Assembly (NCBI GenBank): GCA_049975505.1
Contig: JBNGCY010000036.1
Coordinates: forward strand, 1 to 24,685
DNA from: JAIVHC01 sp049975505
Lineage (GTDB): Bacteria; Desulfobacterota; Desulfuromonadia; Desulfuromonadales; Desulfuromonadaceae
DNA: 24,685 nucleotides
Direction of reading: 5' to 3'
This document shows, in pieces, positions 7,333-14,739 of this stretch (positions are counted from its first letter, which is position 1; every line of letters starts with the position of its first letter). Below the pieces are notes generated by a model. That model made no database searches. It was not told the DNA's origin and worked only from the letters and a program-made list of their open reading frames with translations. The position numbers and the translations under genes were made by a program.

Positions 7333-9629
7333 CGTCGAAATATCCTCTTAAACCAGTTTTTAAGCGATCTCTTTTCTGCCTTCTGCGCGCACGGCACAGC
7401 CTGCTGCGGTGCGGACCCGGAGATAAACGGGATTAGAATGGCTCCGGGGCAATCAGCTGCGCTGCGTAACCCTGAGGACTGATCGATCCACACGTGTTCG
7501 ATATTATTCCCTTGCGGCACTGTTAGCGGCGTGAGATTCAGGTTGGCCATCATGCGGCCCCAGAGCGTCATGGCGCCACTGGCGCCCGTAAGGCCGGATG
7601 ATTGGTTATCATCGCGTCCGATCCACACCACGCCGAGGCGATCCCCGGTGAAAGCGGCGAACCAGCTGTCACGAAAGCCATCCGAGGTCCCGGTTTTACC
7701 CGCAATGTCCAGATTGGCGGGAAGATATTGCTTCAGGCCTCTTGCAGTGCCTTCGCGCACCACGTCCTGAAGCGTCCGCGTCAGGAGATACAGCGGCGCG
7801 GGATCAACCGCCTGTTCGATATTGAGCGGATAGCGCTGCAGTGTCGTCCCTTCCGGCGTCAGAACTTCGCGGATGGCGCGCAGCGGCGTGCGAAAACCGC
7901 CCCCGGCCAAGGTTTGATACACCTGCGTGACCTCCAGAGGGCTGAATTCATTGGCCCCCAGAAGGCTGGAGGCAAACGCGGGAACCGCCCTTTCAATCCC
8001 CAGACGGCGCAGATTAGCGAGCACGTGGGAAACACCCACATCCAGCCCCAGACGCGCGGTGGAAACATTATACGAGTGAATCAGGGCATCACGCAGCATC
8101 ACTTCACCGTGAAACTGGTGATCATAGTTTTCCGGCTCCCAATCTGCAGTGCCGTTCTGCGCGTAGACCAGGGGGGAGTCATCCAGCATGGTGGCCAGGG
8201 TGTATCTGCGCGGCTGCTGCAACGCTGTGAGGTAGACCACGGGCTTGATCAGAGAACCGATGGGGCGCCTGGCATCGAGGGCGCGGTTGAATCCTTTGCT
8301 TCGAGGATTCCGCCCCCCGACTACAGCCTGAACCTCGGCATTCTGGGTGCTGGTGACCAGAACCGCCGCCTGCAGGGAATTGGCCGCCTGCGCATATTTC
8401 TTTTCCAACTGGGCCAGCTGCCTGGTCAGGGCACGTTCAGCCGCAAGCTGGACCTGAGGATCGAGAGTGGTAAAAATCTGCAGGCCCTCGGAGCGCAGAT
8501 CTTCATCACGATAATCGCGCTGCAGCTGGCGATGGACGAGATCCAGAAACGCCGGGTAGGCTGATGTTCCGCGCGGCGGGCGCTCAACAACGTCCAGCGG
8601 CGCTTTTTGCCCTGCAGCCAACTGCTCTTCGCTGATGAAACCTTCGCGCGCCATAAGCTCCAACACCAGGTTGCGCCGCTCCAGAGCGCGCTGGGGCTGG
8701 GTGCGGGGGTTGTAAAAGGACGGTCCTTTGAGCATCCCTGTCAGCAGAGCCGTGTCAGCGAGGCCGAGATACGTCAGGGGCTTATCAAAAAAATACCTGC
8801 TCGCAAGACCGAACCCGTGGATGGCGCGGTTCCCATCCTGGCCCAGGTAGACTTCATTGATATAGGCTCCGAGGATCTCATCTTTGGTGTAATGAAACTC
8901 GATCAGAAGCGCCATCAGCATTTCCGTGATCTTGCGCCGCATGGTACGTTCAGGCGTGAGGAAGAAATTTTTAGCCAGCTGCTGGGTGAGGGTACTTCCC
9001 CCCTGAACATTTCCGCTCGCCGTGGCGAAAAGCGCGCGTGCCAGCCCTTTCGGATCGACCCCGTGGTGGGAGTAAAAACGCCTGTCCTCCACGGCGATCA
9101 GCGCATCGATAAGGTGCCGGGGCACATCCTGGAGCTGCACCAGGAGGCGGTCTTCGTTATTGCCGGGATAAATCCCCCCGATCAGGATCGGCTCGAGGCG
9201 CACAAGCCCCAGGCTGCTCGATTGGGAACGATCTACCAGTTCCTTTACCTGTGCGTCAGTAAAGCGAATCCTTAAGGGAAGCGAGGGCTGGGCTCCATCA
9301 CCAAAAACAAACGGACGCGAAACCAGCTCAACGCTCTGGCCCTGCACCCTGAAGGTGCCCGGCTTTTCAGCTTCGGGGGTTTCGCGGTAGCCGAGCATCG
9401 ACAGCTCGGCAAGAAGCTGCGCCGGGGTCAGCTTCAAGCCGGGATAGAGCTCCAGCGGTCGGGCATAAACCCTGGCGGGGAGCTGCCAGCGTTTACCCTC
9501 AAAACGCTCCCGCACGACAGAATCGAGATGGAAGATAAACCCCAGCGCCCCCAGCAGGGCTGCGAGAGCGAGAAGGAGAAAGATAAATTTCCTGCTCAAT
9601 TTTTTACGCTTACGTTTATGTTTAGCCAT
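7329..9629 (-). CDS. mrcB: Penicillin-binding protein 1b, bifunctional peptidoglycan synthase
   Basis: This 766-residue class A PBP polymerises lipid II and cross-links the glycan strands at the inner membrane. A basic cytoplasmic start (KHKRKRKKLSRK) precedes one membrane anchor (about 14-34). A UB2H-like domain (about 50-140) follows, as in the PBP1b rather than PBP1a branch. The GT51 glycosyltransferase domain has catalytic Glu181 in EDRRFYSHHG and the GGSTLTQQLAKN motif at 210-221. The transpeptidase domain has nucleophile Ser459 in SLIK, SYN at 519-521 and KTGT at 645-648. All active-site motifs are intact. GAGG lies five bases before the ATG. The last codons overlap the TPR lipoprotein gene by 4 nt. 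UB2H is the E. coli docking site for the LpoB activator. Confidence 0.93.
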   Translation of the reverse strand: MAKHKRKRKKLSRKFIFLLLALAALLGALGFIFHLDSVVRERFEGKRWQLPARVYARPLELYPGLKLTPAQLLAELSMLGYRETPEAEKPGTFRVQGQSVELVSRPFVFGDGAQPSLPLRIRFTDAQVKELVDRSQSSSLGLVRLEPILIGGIYPGNNEDRLLVQLQDVPRHLIDALIAVEDRRFYSHHGVDPKGLARALFATASGNVQGGSTLTQQLAKNFFLTPERTMRRKITEMLMALLIEFHYTKDEILGAYINEVYLGQDGNRAIHGFGLASRYFFDKPLTYLGLADTALLTGMLKGPSFYNPRTQPQRALERRNLVLELMAREGFISEEQLAAGQKAPLDVVERPPRGTSAYPAFLDLVHRQLQRDYRDEDLRSEGLQIFTTLDPQVQLAAERALTRQLAQLEKKYAQAANSLQAAVLVTSTQNAEVQAVVGGRNPRSKGFNRALDARRPIGSLIKPVVYLTALQQPRRYTLATMLDDSPLVYAQNGTADWEPENYDHQFHGEVMLRDALIHSYNVSTARLGLDVGVSHVLANLRRLGIERAVPAFASSLLGANEFSPLEVTQVYQTLAGGGFRTPLRAIREVLTPEGTTLQRYPLNIEQAVDPAPLYLLTRTLQDVVREGTARGLKQYLPANLDIAGKTGTSDGFRDSWFAAFTGDRLGVVWIGRDDNQSSGLTGASGAMTLWGRMMANLNLTPLTVPQGNNIEHVWIDQSSGLRSAADCPGAILIPFISGSAPQQAVPCAQKAEKRSLKNWFKRIFRR

Positions 9630-9867
9630 ACTGCCTCAGAACCTCTATAACGTGCGTTGCGACAGACACAGGGCAAACCTGATTTGGTCGGCAGCGCTTA
9701 GCCTTATTTATGCTCAGAAGGGCAAAAGCCCAGCGCGTCGAGTATATTACCCGCCCCCGCCCGGAGCAACCGGAATGGGGAAATTCTTTCCGGTTTACCC
9801 TTCCCGGGCAAATTCTGCTAGGGTTGAAGCGCTGCCGGTGTTCCGGTGTCATTTATTTAACCCATTC
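9630..9867. other. Upstream region of the PBP1b gene
   Basis: No gene is supported here. The stretch should hold the PBP1b promoter on the - strand but no convincing -35/-10 pair was identified. A small inverted repeat CCGGAA (9770-9775)/TTCCGG (9788-9793) is present with unknown role. The stretch up to the antitoxin gene is otherwise taken by the repeat at 9868-9997 and the operator at 10054-10079. Confidence 0.4.
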
Positions 9868-9997
9868 GAGATTCTTGCAAAAGTAGTCATCCTCGTGAAA
9901 ACGGGGATCCAGTTTTTGGGTCAGACCCGAGATCTTCTGGATTCCAGCCTACGCGGGAATGACGGGCACTGAGTCTTCAGCTTTTTGCAAGAGGCTC
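9868..9997. repeat. 130-bp MITE-like nested inverted-repeat element
   Basis: The outer ends GAGATTCTTGCAAAAG (9868-9883) and CTTTTTGCAAGAGGCTC (9981-9997) are near-inverse copies. Inside, a GTCAT...GGATCCAG arm (9886-9912) is the approximate inverse of CTGGATTC...GAATGAC (9937-9963), and each arm contains its own GC-rich dyad. Arms built around GGAATGAC with CTGGATTCC are a very common dispersed repeat in proteobacterial genomes. The element has no coding capacity and is probably a non-autonomous mobile element or a REP-like stem-loop. No clear target-site duplication was seen. Confidence 0.7.
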
Positions 9998-10053
9998 ACA
10001 ACACCACAATTTGTGCCTTGAGAATGTAGGTTAAAATAGAACCTATACTGCTT

Positions 10054-10079
10054 GTATATCTGTGATATACTTGTATATC
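10054..10079 (+). promoter_or_regulatory. Operator array of the toxin-antitoxin operon
   Basis: Three alternating 7-bp half-sites lie just ahead of the antitoxin gene: GTATATC (10054-10060), GATATAC (10064-10070) and GTATATC (10073-10079), with spacers of 3 and 2 bases. Any neighbouring pair forms a perfect dyad. This is the expected target for a ribbon-helix-helix antitoxin repressing its own operon. TATACT at 10044-10049 and TAAAAT at 10032-10037 are possible -10 boxes, but the exact promoter is not resolved. Confidence 0.7.
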
Positions 10080-10103
10080 ACTTGCTGGGCAAAGGAGGAA
10101 GAT

Positions 10104-10328
10104 ATGCTGGCAATTCGCTTACCGGAAGAGATTGAAAGCAGGCTCGAAGAACTTGCAAAGGCAACAGGTCGTACAAAAACCTTCTATGCACGTGAAGCAA
10201 TTCTTGAACACCTGGACGACCTTGAAGACTTGTATCTGTCGGAGCAACGCCTGATTGATATCCGCTCAGGCAAATCTAAAACAATTCCTATTGAAGATGT
10301 AATGAGAAGCTATGGGATGGAAGATTGA
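10104..10328 (+). CDS. RelB-type ribbon-helix-helix antitoxin
   Basis: The 74-residue product starts with a ribbon-helix-helix fold: LAIRLPEEIESRLEELAKATGRTKTFYAREAILEHL (shown as LAIRLPEEIE, then ESRLEELAKATGRTK, then FYAREAILEHL). This would bind DNA as a dimer. A C-terminal part (about 40-74) follows that would wrap the toxin. ATG 10104 is chosen over the upstream alternative at 10062 because AAAGGAGG (10091-10098) lies just before it and the longer start would run through the operator. It overlaps the toxin gene by 17 bases. Autoregulation through the half-sites at 10054-10079 is expected. Homologues are usually annotated as RelB/StbD or CopG-like. Confidence 0.85.
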   Translation: MLAIRLPEEIESRLEELAKATGRTKTFYAREAILEHLDDLEDLYLSEQRLIDIRSGKSKTIPIEDVMRSYGMED

Positions 10329-10584
10329 GTTTGATGAAAACGCCGAGCGTGAACTGAAAAAACTCGATCCGCAAATTGCAAAGAGAATCCTTGCCTTCCT
10401 TTTCAACAGAGTCGCCCCTCTTGAAAATCCCCGCAGTATCGGCAAAGCGCTGAAAGGCTCAAAGCTGGGCAGTTTCTGGAGATACCGTGTAGGAGATTTC
10501 CGAATCGTCACATACATAGAGGATGATGTTTTGCGTGTACTTGTTGTACGAGTTGGCAACCGCAGGCAAGTATATCGGAGATAG
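10312..10584 (+). CDS. RelE/ParE-superfamily toxin
   Basis: The 90-residue basic protein has the RelE pattern: an N-terminal strand WKIEFDENAERELKKLDPQ, two helices, the core GSFWRYRVGDFRIVTYI (53-69) and a C-terminal VVRVGNRRQVYRR. Arg57, Arg64, Arg80 or Arg85 and Tyr88 fall where RelE enzymes place the residues for ribosome-dependent mRNA cleavage, so an mRNA interferase is more likely than a ParE gyrase poison. It begins inside the antitoxin gene (17-base overlap), ensuring coupled translation. The pair sits next to a MITE-like element and between unrelated housekeeping genes, typical of a horizontally gained chromosomal module. Confidence 0.87.
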   Translation: MGWKIEFDENAERELKKLDPQIAKRILAFLFNRVAPLENPRSIGKALKGSKLGSFWRYRVGDFRIVTYIEDDVLRVLVVRVGNRRQVYRR

Positions 10585-10651
10585 CACCGGGGATATCTAT
10601 ACAATGCGAGTGACATAAGTAGCATCAACACCATAAACATTGATATTCTTA

Positions 10652-11563
10652 TTAGAAAAACGGCTTCAAATTCTCCCCCGGCTGGTTCTGCTCTTCTAGC
10701 ATCTCCAGGCACGCCCGCACCAGCGCCCCCTGCTCACGGCTGCGGCTGGTTATAATGCTCAGCTCACGTTGCAGGGCAAGATCGGTGTTGACCGCAGCCA
10801 CACGCCCGAGTTCAAGTTCCGTTTCGAGCGCCAGACGCGAGAGGCAGCTTACCCCCAGCCCCGCCTGCACCGCCTTTTTGATGGCCTCGGTATGCCCGAG
10901 TTCGAGGCGATGTTCCAGTTCGGTGGCGGCAAGGCCCATGGCGGCCTCGAACACCTCGCGCGTTCCCGAGCCGGGCTCGCGGATAATCCAGGTTTCAGCC
11001 AGAAGCTCATCTTTCCCCACCATCGACATATCCGCCCACGGATGTTGCGGAGCACACACCACCAGGAGCTCATCCTCACGCCAGAAGGTGCACTCCAGTT
11101 CCGGAGCATGACACGGCCCTTCGATCAAACCGATGTCCAATTCCCCCGCCACAACATCCCGCGCTATCATTTCGGTATTCCCTACATGCAGCTGCACTTC
11201 CGCCTGCGGATAGCGGCGGGTAAACTCCCCCATGAGCAGAGGAAGCAGGTAGTTGCCGATGGTGGTGCTCGCGCCGATCTGCAGCTGGCCTACCGGTTCA
11301 TCCCAGGAGGTATCCAGCATGCGGTGCAATTCCTCAACCTGATGCAGGATCTCGCGCGCCCGGGGCAGAAGCATCCGCCCCTTTTCATTCAGATGCAGGG
11401 TGCGCCCGCTGCGGTGAAACAACGCGCTGCCATGATACTCCTCCAGCTGCGCCAGCGCCATACTCACCGCCGCCTGGGTAAGGCCAATTCGCTGTGCTGC
11501 CGCAGTTACATGTCCGCACTCCGCCACCTGCACAAATATTTCCAGCCGTCTCAGAGTCAGCAC
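10652..11563 (-). CDS. LysR-family transcriptional regulator, YeiE-like
   Basis: The 303-residue product has a winged helix-turn-helix in residues 1-60 (AAAQRIGLTQAAVSMALAQLEE) and a periplasmic-binding-protein-like effector domain from about 90, beginning QLQIGASTTIGNYLLP, a segment seen in CysB/YeiE-type regulators. It is divergent from a YeiH-type exporter, the same arrangement as yeiE-yeiH in enterobacteria, so it probably controls that exporter in response to sulfite or a related sulfur oxyanion; the ligand is inferred. The start is a GTG at 11561-11563 with AAGGTGG just upstream. The - strand stop lies 67 bases beyond the convergent toxin gene, so both genes share a short 3' region. Confidence 0.87.
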   Translation of the reverse strand: MLTLRRLEIFVQVAECGHVTAAAQRIGLTQAAVSMALAQLEEYHGSALFHRSGRTLHLNEKGRMLLPRAREILHQVEELHRMLDTSWDEPVGQLQIGASTTIGNYLLPLLMGEFTRRYPQAEVQLHVGNTEMIARDVVAGELDIGLIEGPCHAPELECTFWREDELLVVCAPQHPWADMSMVGKDELLAETWIIREPGSGTREVFEAAMGLAATELEHRLELGHTEAIKKAVQAGLGVSCLSRLALETELELGRVAAVNTDLALQRELSIITSRSREQGALVRACLEMLEEQNQPGENLKPFF

Positions 11564-11602
11564 CGATCCACCTTAAAAGCGGGATAATTCATCCGCCCCA
11601 TG

Positions 11603-11619
11603 CATAAATATAATTTATG
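11603..11619. promoter_or_regulatory. Likely LysR operator in the divergent intergenic region
   Basis: CATAAAT (11603-11609), ATA, ATTTATG (11613-11619) is a perfect odd dyad containing a T-N11-A core, the standard shape of a LysR-family site. It lies 40 bases from the regulator's GTG and about 97 bases from the exporter's ATG, in a strongly AT-rich stretch. A second, weaker AT-rich dyad follows near 11621-11652. Autoregulation with activation of the exporter is the usual model. Confidence 0.6.
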
Positions 11620-11715
11620 TTTTTATAAAATATTTTCGATTTTTATTTATACTAACCGGGTGCTAAAGTCAACCCATCGTTTGCATTTCCTATCTAACAT
11701 ACGAGGGGGGTTTTT

Positions 11716-12654
11716 ATGCACACAACATTCAACCACAGCTACACAAAAGCGATATATGTCATCGGCATTGCATTCTGCCTCGTTCCCGGGGTCAGCCCTG
11801 CCCTCGCACTTGGGATCGGGATTGTCTTCGGTCTCATGGGGATAAATCCCTGGCCGCGCCACAGCGCCCAGGCGAGCAAAATACTTTTGCAGAGCGCCGT
11901 AGTCGGGCTTGGCTTCGGCCTGCCCCTGCAGCAGGTATGGAACGTCGGGCGCGCATCATTCGGCATAACCCTAGCGGGTATCCTTCTAACCCTGGGGTTG
12001 GGTTATCTGTTTGGGCGCTTGCTGCATATCCCTAAAAATACTGGTATTCTGGTAGCATGCGGAACCGCCATCTGCGGCGGCAGCGCCATCGCCGCCATTG
12101 CCCCGGCGATAAAGGCTGAAGATGACGAATCCGCCATTGCTCTGGCAACAGTATTCACCCTCAACGCTGTAGCCCTCGTTCTGTTCCCCGTGGTGGGACA
12201 CCTCTTTCACCTGGGACAAAACGAGTTCGGTACCTGGGCCGGGATGGCTATCCACGACACCAGCAGTGTTGTAGGCGCCGCCGCCAGCTATGGCAAGGAT
12301 GCGCTTGAACATGCCACCACGGTAAAATTGACCCGCGCCCTGTGGATTGTCCCTGTAGCTTTCGCCGTCGGCAGCCTGAATCGGAGCAAAAGCCGCACCC
12401 GCGTCCCCATGTTTATCCTCCTGTTCATTGCTGCAGCAGCAATCCACACTCTGCTGCCCCAGGCACACCAGCTCTGGAGCTGGATAAGTAACAGCGCAAG
12501 GCAGCTTCTGGTACTGAGTCTGTTCTTTGTCGGCACCGCCCTCACCCGTGAGCTGTTGCGCAAAGTGGGGCCACGCACCTTTATCCAGGGGACAGCGCTG
12601 TGGCTCTGCATAAGCGGACTGACCCTCATGGGGATACTCGGAGGAGTGATCTGA
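11716..12654 (+). CDS. yeiH: YeiH-family (UPF0324) putative sulfur-oxyanion exporter
   Basis: The 312-residue integral membrane protein has about ten hydrophobic helices. Family features include the early Gly-rich helix LALGIGIVFGLMGINPWP, and VACGTAICGGSAIAAIAPAIKAEDDE near residues 114-139, which is the most conserved block of the YeiH/UPF0324 family. WAGMAIHDTSSVVGAAASYG near 176-195 is a second conserved block. Members are annotated as putative sulfate or sulfite export transporters; transport is little characterised. AGGGGGG lies upstream of the ATG. It is divergent from a YeiE-like LysR gene, supporting a regulated anion-export pair. The length is usual and no lesion was seen. Confidence 0.85.
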   Translation: MHTTFNHSYTKAIYVIGIAFCLVPGVSPALALGIGIVFGLMGINPWPRHSAQASKILLQSAVVGLGFGLPLQQVWNVGRASFGITLAGILLTLGLGYLFGRLLHIPKNTGILVACGTAICGGSAIAAIAPAIKAEDDESAIALATVFTLNAVALVLFPVVGHLFHLGQNEFGTWAGMAIHDTSSVVGAAASYGKDALEHATTVKLTRALWIVPVAFAVGSLNRSKSRTRVPMFILLFIAAAAIHTLLPQAHQLWSWISNSARQLLVLSLFFVGTALTRELLRKVGPRTFIQGTALWLCISGLTLMGILGGVI

Positions 12655-12764
12655 AACGGGAATAATTATTACACGATGATTACTCAACGATTGCGGTATT
12701 TTCTCCGGATCAGTAACATGACCCGGAACGCTAAGAACGGCCTTCTGTTAAGGGGAAACGGGAA

Positions 12765-13115
12765 ATGGGGAGAATATTCCATATTATACAGCGCTGGTGG
12801 GGCATTATTACCCTGCTGGCCTTTGTGGCAATTACCCTGTTGTCATTATGGCCTGCAGCAGCCCTGCCTGCGGTTCCCGGCAGCGACAAAACCCATCACT
12901 TTATCGCCTACGCTGTGCTGATGTTACCTGTTGCCTTACGCCAGCCACGCTACTGGATGATCCTCGGAATATTCTTTGTTGCCTAGAGTGGCATGATTGA
13001 ATTGATTCAGCCGTATGTGAACCGTTACGCCGAATGGCAGGATATGCTTGCGAATACAGGCGGGATTATCATCGGTCTTGTAAGCGGGATATGGATAAAA
13101 GCCACTTCTACCTGA
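12765..13115 (+). pseudogene. VanZ-like membrane protein interrupted by an amber codon
   Basis: The open frame runs from ATG 12765 (AGGGG at 12751-12755) for 73 codons to a TAG at 12984-12986. The same frame continues for 42 more codons to a TGA at 13113-13115. The full 116-codon reading is a typical short VanZ-like protein with hydrophobic helices at about 14-31, 45-58 and 64-73. The characteristic second half, SGMIELIQPYVNRYAEWQDMLANTGGIIIG (GMIELIQPYVNR, then EWQDMLANTGG), lies after the stop. Related proteins usually have an aromatic residue, often Tyr, at the stop position, so a single TAY-to-TAG change would explain it. The function of VanZ-like proteins in this setting is unknown. A sequencing error or genuine readthrough remains possible. 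Confidence 0.75.
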
Positions 13116-13146
13116 GCCCCTTCTGTCTCGCCCAATTCCCGCTTAT

Positions 13147-13953
13147 TCAATTTTTTTGGCACACAATCACATGCTTATTTTTACCCCGATGCAGTGGCGA
13201 GCTCCCCATAATGGTAAAACCGTTATCTTCAAGGAGTTGCCGCAGCTGCTTACGCGTAAAAATCTGTTTATGCCCGAAGCGTTTTTCTGAATAGAAACTG
13301 TTGAGCATTGATGAATTACGCCCGCCGGTTATGCGGTACGACCAGGTGCTGAGACGATAGGAAAGGGATTCGCGCGCCGGGGTATCCAAAAACAAATGGC
13401 CGCCCAGCTTCATTACCCGCCCTATAGCTGCAATGGTTTGCGCAGGGAAGTTAACATGCTCCAGGGTATCCCACAGGGTAACGACATCAAAGTGGCCGGG
13501 AAACCCCTGTTGCCAATACGCGCTGTCAACAAGTTTATGACGTGGGCTGATGTTATAGCGGGTGCGGCAAAACTGGCGCAACAGCGCTTGAGGTTCGATA
13601 GCGCTTACCCTTGCCTCAGCATGCTGGAGCAGAGATGGGAACACTCCCGCCCCACAGCCGACATCCAGACATTTCAGGCCCGCCATATCGGTAAATTGAC
13701 GCACAAATTCGAAGTTGAGATGCATCTGGCTGGTGTTTTGCTCCAACCGGCTTTCAATAAAATCGATTTCGTTGCCTGTCAGGCTGCGCCTGTCTGTTTC
13801 CTCATCCTCAAGTTCATCCAGAATATCGGTGGAGTGGAAATCACAGTCAGGGCACACTTAGAGCAGCATGTTCCTGAGATGGTATTTCGGTCTGCTGTTT
13901 TGCCTGCCACAACATTTACACTGGCTGAAATCGTACACTTCTATCGCCCTCAT
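13147..13953 (-). pseudogene. SAM-dependent methyltransferase with N-terminal zinc ribbon, broken by TAA
   Basis: From the ATG at 13951-13953, 31 codons include the zinc-ribbon half CKCCG (residues 12-16). An in-frame TAA at 13858-13860 follows, and the frame resumes with CPDC, the other zinc-ribbon half. It continues through a class I methyltransferase domain: LDVGCGAG (about 96-103 of the full reading), SAIEPQ, VTLWDTLEHV and the post-motif VMKLGGHLFLDTPA. Splitting the ribbon into two matching Cys pairs on either side of the stop shows that the stop is a lesion in one ancestral gene. Translation could restart at the GTG immediately after the TAA, giving 236 residues with an intact catalytic domain but half a ribbon. 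The substrate is unknown; such proteins often modify sugars or lipids. Confidence 0.75.
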
Positions 13954-14033
13954 CCTTGCTGCGCTTAGTTTTAAGATTTAATACTCAACTTTCGACAGGC
14001 TAAAGGTCAAGTGGATAAAGGGGTGGCACAAAT

Positions 14034-14065
14034 AAAAAAAGGGACCAGCCGCTAAGGCTAACCCC
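14034..14065 (-). terminator. Intrinsic terminator of the tRNA-Arg gene
   Basis: Read on the - strand, GGGTTAGCC and GGCTGGTCC form a nine-pair stem (with G-U pairs) around the loop TTAGC. A run of seven T follows, plainly an intrinsic terminator. It begins about ten bases after the tRNA 3' end. Confidence 0.8.
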
Positions 14066-14075
14066 TTGAATTTAT

Positions 14076-14152
14076 TGGCGCGCAATGCAGGATTCGAACC
14101 TGCGACCTCTAGCTCCGGAGGCTAGCGCTCTATCCAGCTGAGCTAATTGCGC
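14076..14152 (-). tRNA. tRNA-Arg, anticodon CCG
   Basis: The 77-nt cloverleaf folds with acceptor GCGCAAT/ATTGCGC, D stem GCTC/GAGC, anticodon stem CTAGC/GCTAG with loop CTCCGGA, T stem GCAGG/CCTGC with loop TTCGAAT, discriminator G and an encoded CCA. The anticodon CCG (bases 14116-14118 on the + strand) reads CGG arginine codons. Promoter and terminator are visible on either side, so it is a single-gene transcript. Confidence 0.97.
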
Positions 14153-14163
14153 ATGCGCTCGAC

Positions 14164-14192
14164 TGTATAACGTATCCGCGGCGGAAACGCAA
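14164..14192 (-). promoter_or_regulatory. Candidate promoter of tRNA-Arg
   Basis: On the - strand TTGCGT (14187-14192) and TATACA (14164-14169) are separated by 17 bases and end 11 bases before the mature tRNA 5' end, consistent with a sigma-70 promoter. The match is by eye and partial. Confidence 0.5.
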
Positions 14193-14220
14193 CTGGTAAT
14201 CTATCCCGGCACGTATGGAT

Positions 14221-14562
14221 TCAGGCTGAATTGCAGAGAGAGGAGAAAAACTCCGCTTCGGCGGCGCGCACATCCTCGGGGATATCTTTTCCGGCCTGGC
14301 AGGCCATTTTCAACGTATGCAGATACATGGCTCTGGCATAGTTTACCCCCACCTGTTCCAGGGGTTTATCGCGCCCGGCGATGATGTGGCCTTCCCAGGA
14401 GATCATGCTACCACCGCAGTTGCACAGTTCCACACATTTATCCCAGGTAAGATGCCACAGCTCCGGAGCTCTGTTTGATTTAACCCAGGTTTTGAAATCG
14501 GGCTTTTTTTCCTGCAACTCGTCCTGAGCCCATAAAAAACCCTGTACACCCTCTTCTCTCAT
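14221..14562 (-). CDS. Uncharacterised small Cys/Trp-rich protein
   Basis: I do not recognise this 113-residue product. It is soluble, with no signal peptide or membrane helix. It is rich in Trp (11, 26, 36, 40, 56) and Cys (43, 47, 49, 88, 110), with a CVELCNCGG cluster that might bind metal or a thiol cofactor. The C-terminal half (about 65-110) looks helical. Codon use resembles that of neighbouring genes and the frame is uninterrupted, which supports it being real, but the upstream ribosome site is weak. It is divergent from the BCAM0308-type zinc-ribbon gene and lies next to tRNA-Arg. It could be mis-called. Confidence 0.55.
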   Translation of the reverse strand: MREEGVQGFLWAQDELQEKKPDFKTWVKSNRAPELWHLTWDKCVELCNCGGSMISWEGHIIAGRDKPLEQVGVNYARAMYLHTLKMACQAGKDIPEDVRAAEAEFFSSLCNSA

Positions 14563-14739
14563 CTACAATCCAGTACTCCACCGTCATCAATTCATGCCAG
14601 GGGCGTTCGGTTTCTGTCCCGGCACCCGGGTTTACATGTGTCGACCTTATGGTAATATTTCAAGTGGAATGTCTCTACCAAAGATCCCTGTTTTGCAACA
14701 TCCATAAAAACAGAAAATTAATGCAAACGGAGGTTTATT

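Noticed and set aside
7602..8564. + strand open frame of 320 codons within the PBP1b region
   Set aside because: Antisense of a PBP1b gene with complete catalytic motifs.
13396..13968. + strand open frame of 190 codons opposite the methyltransferase
   Set aside because: The - strand carries the LDVGCGAG motif and other family signatures; this frame has none.
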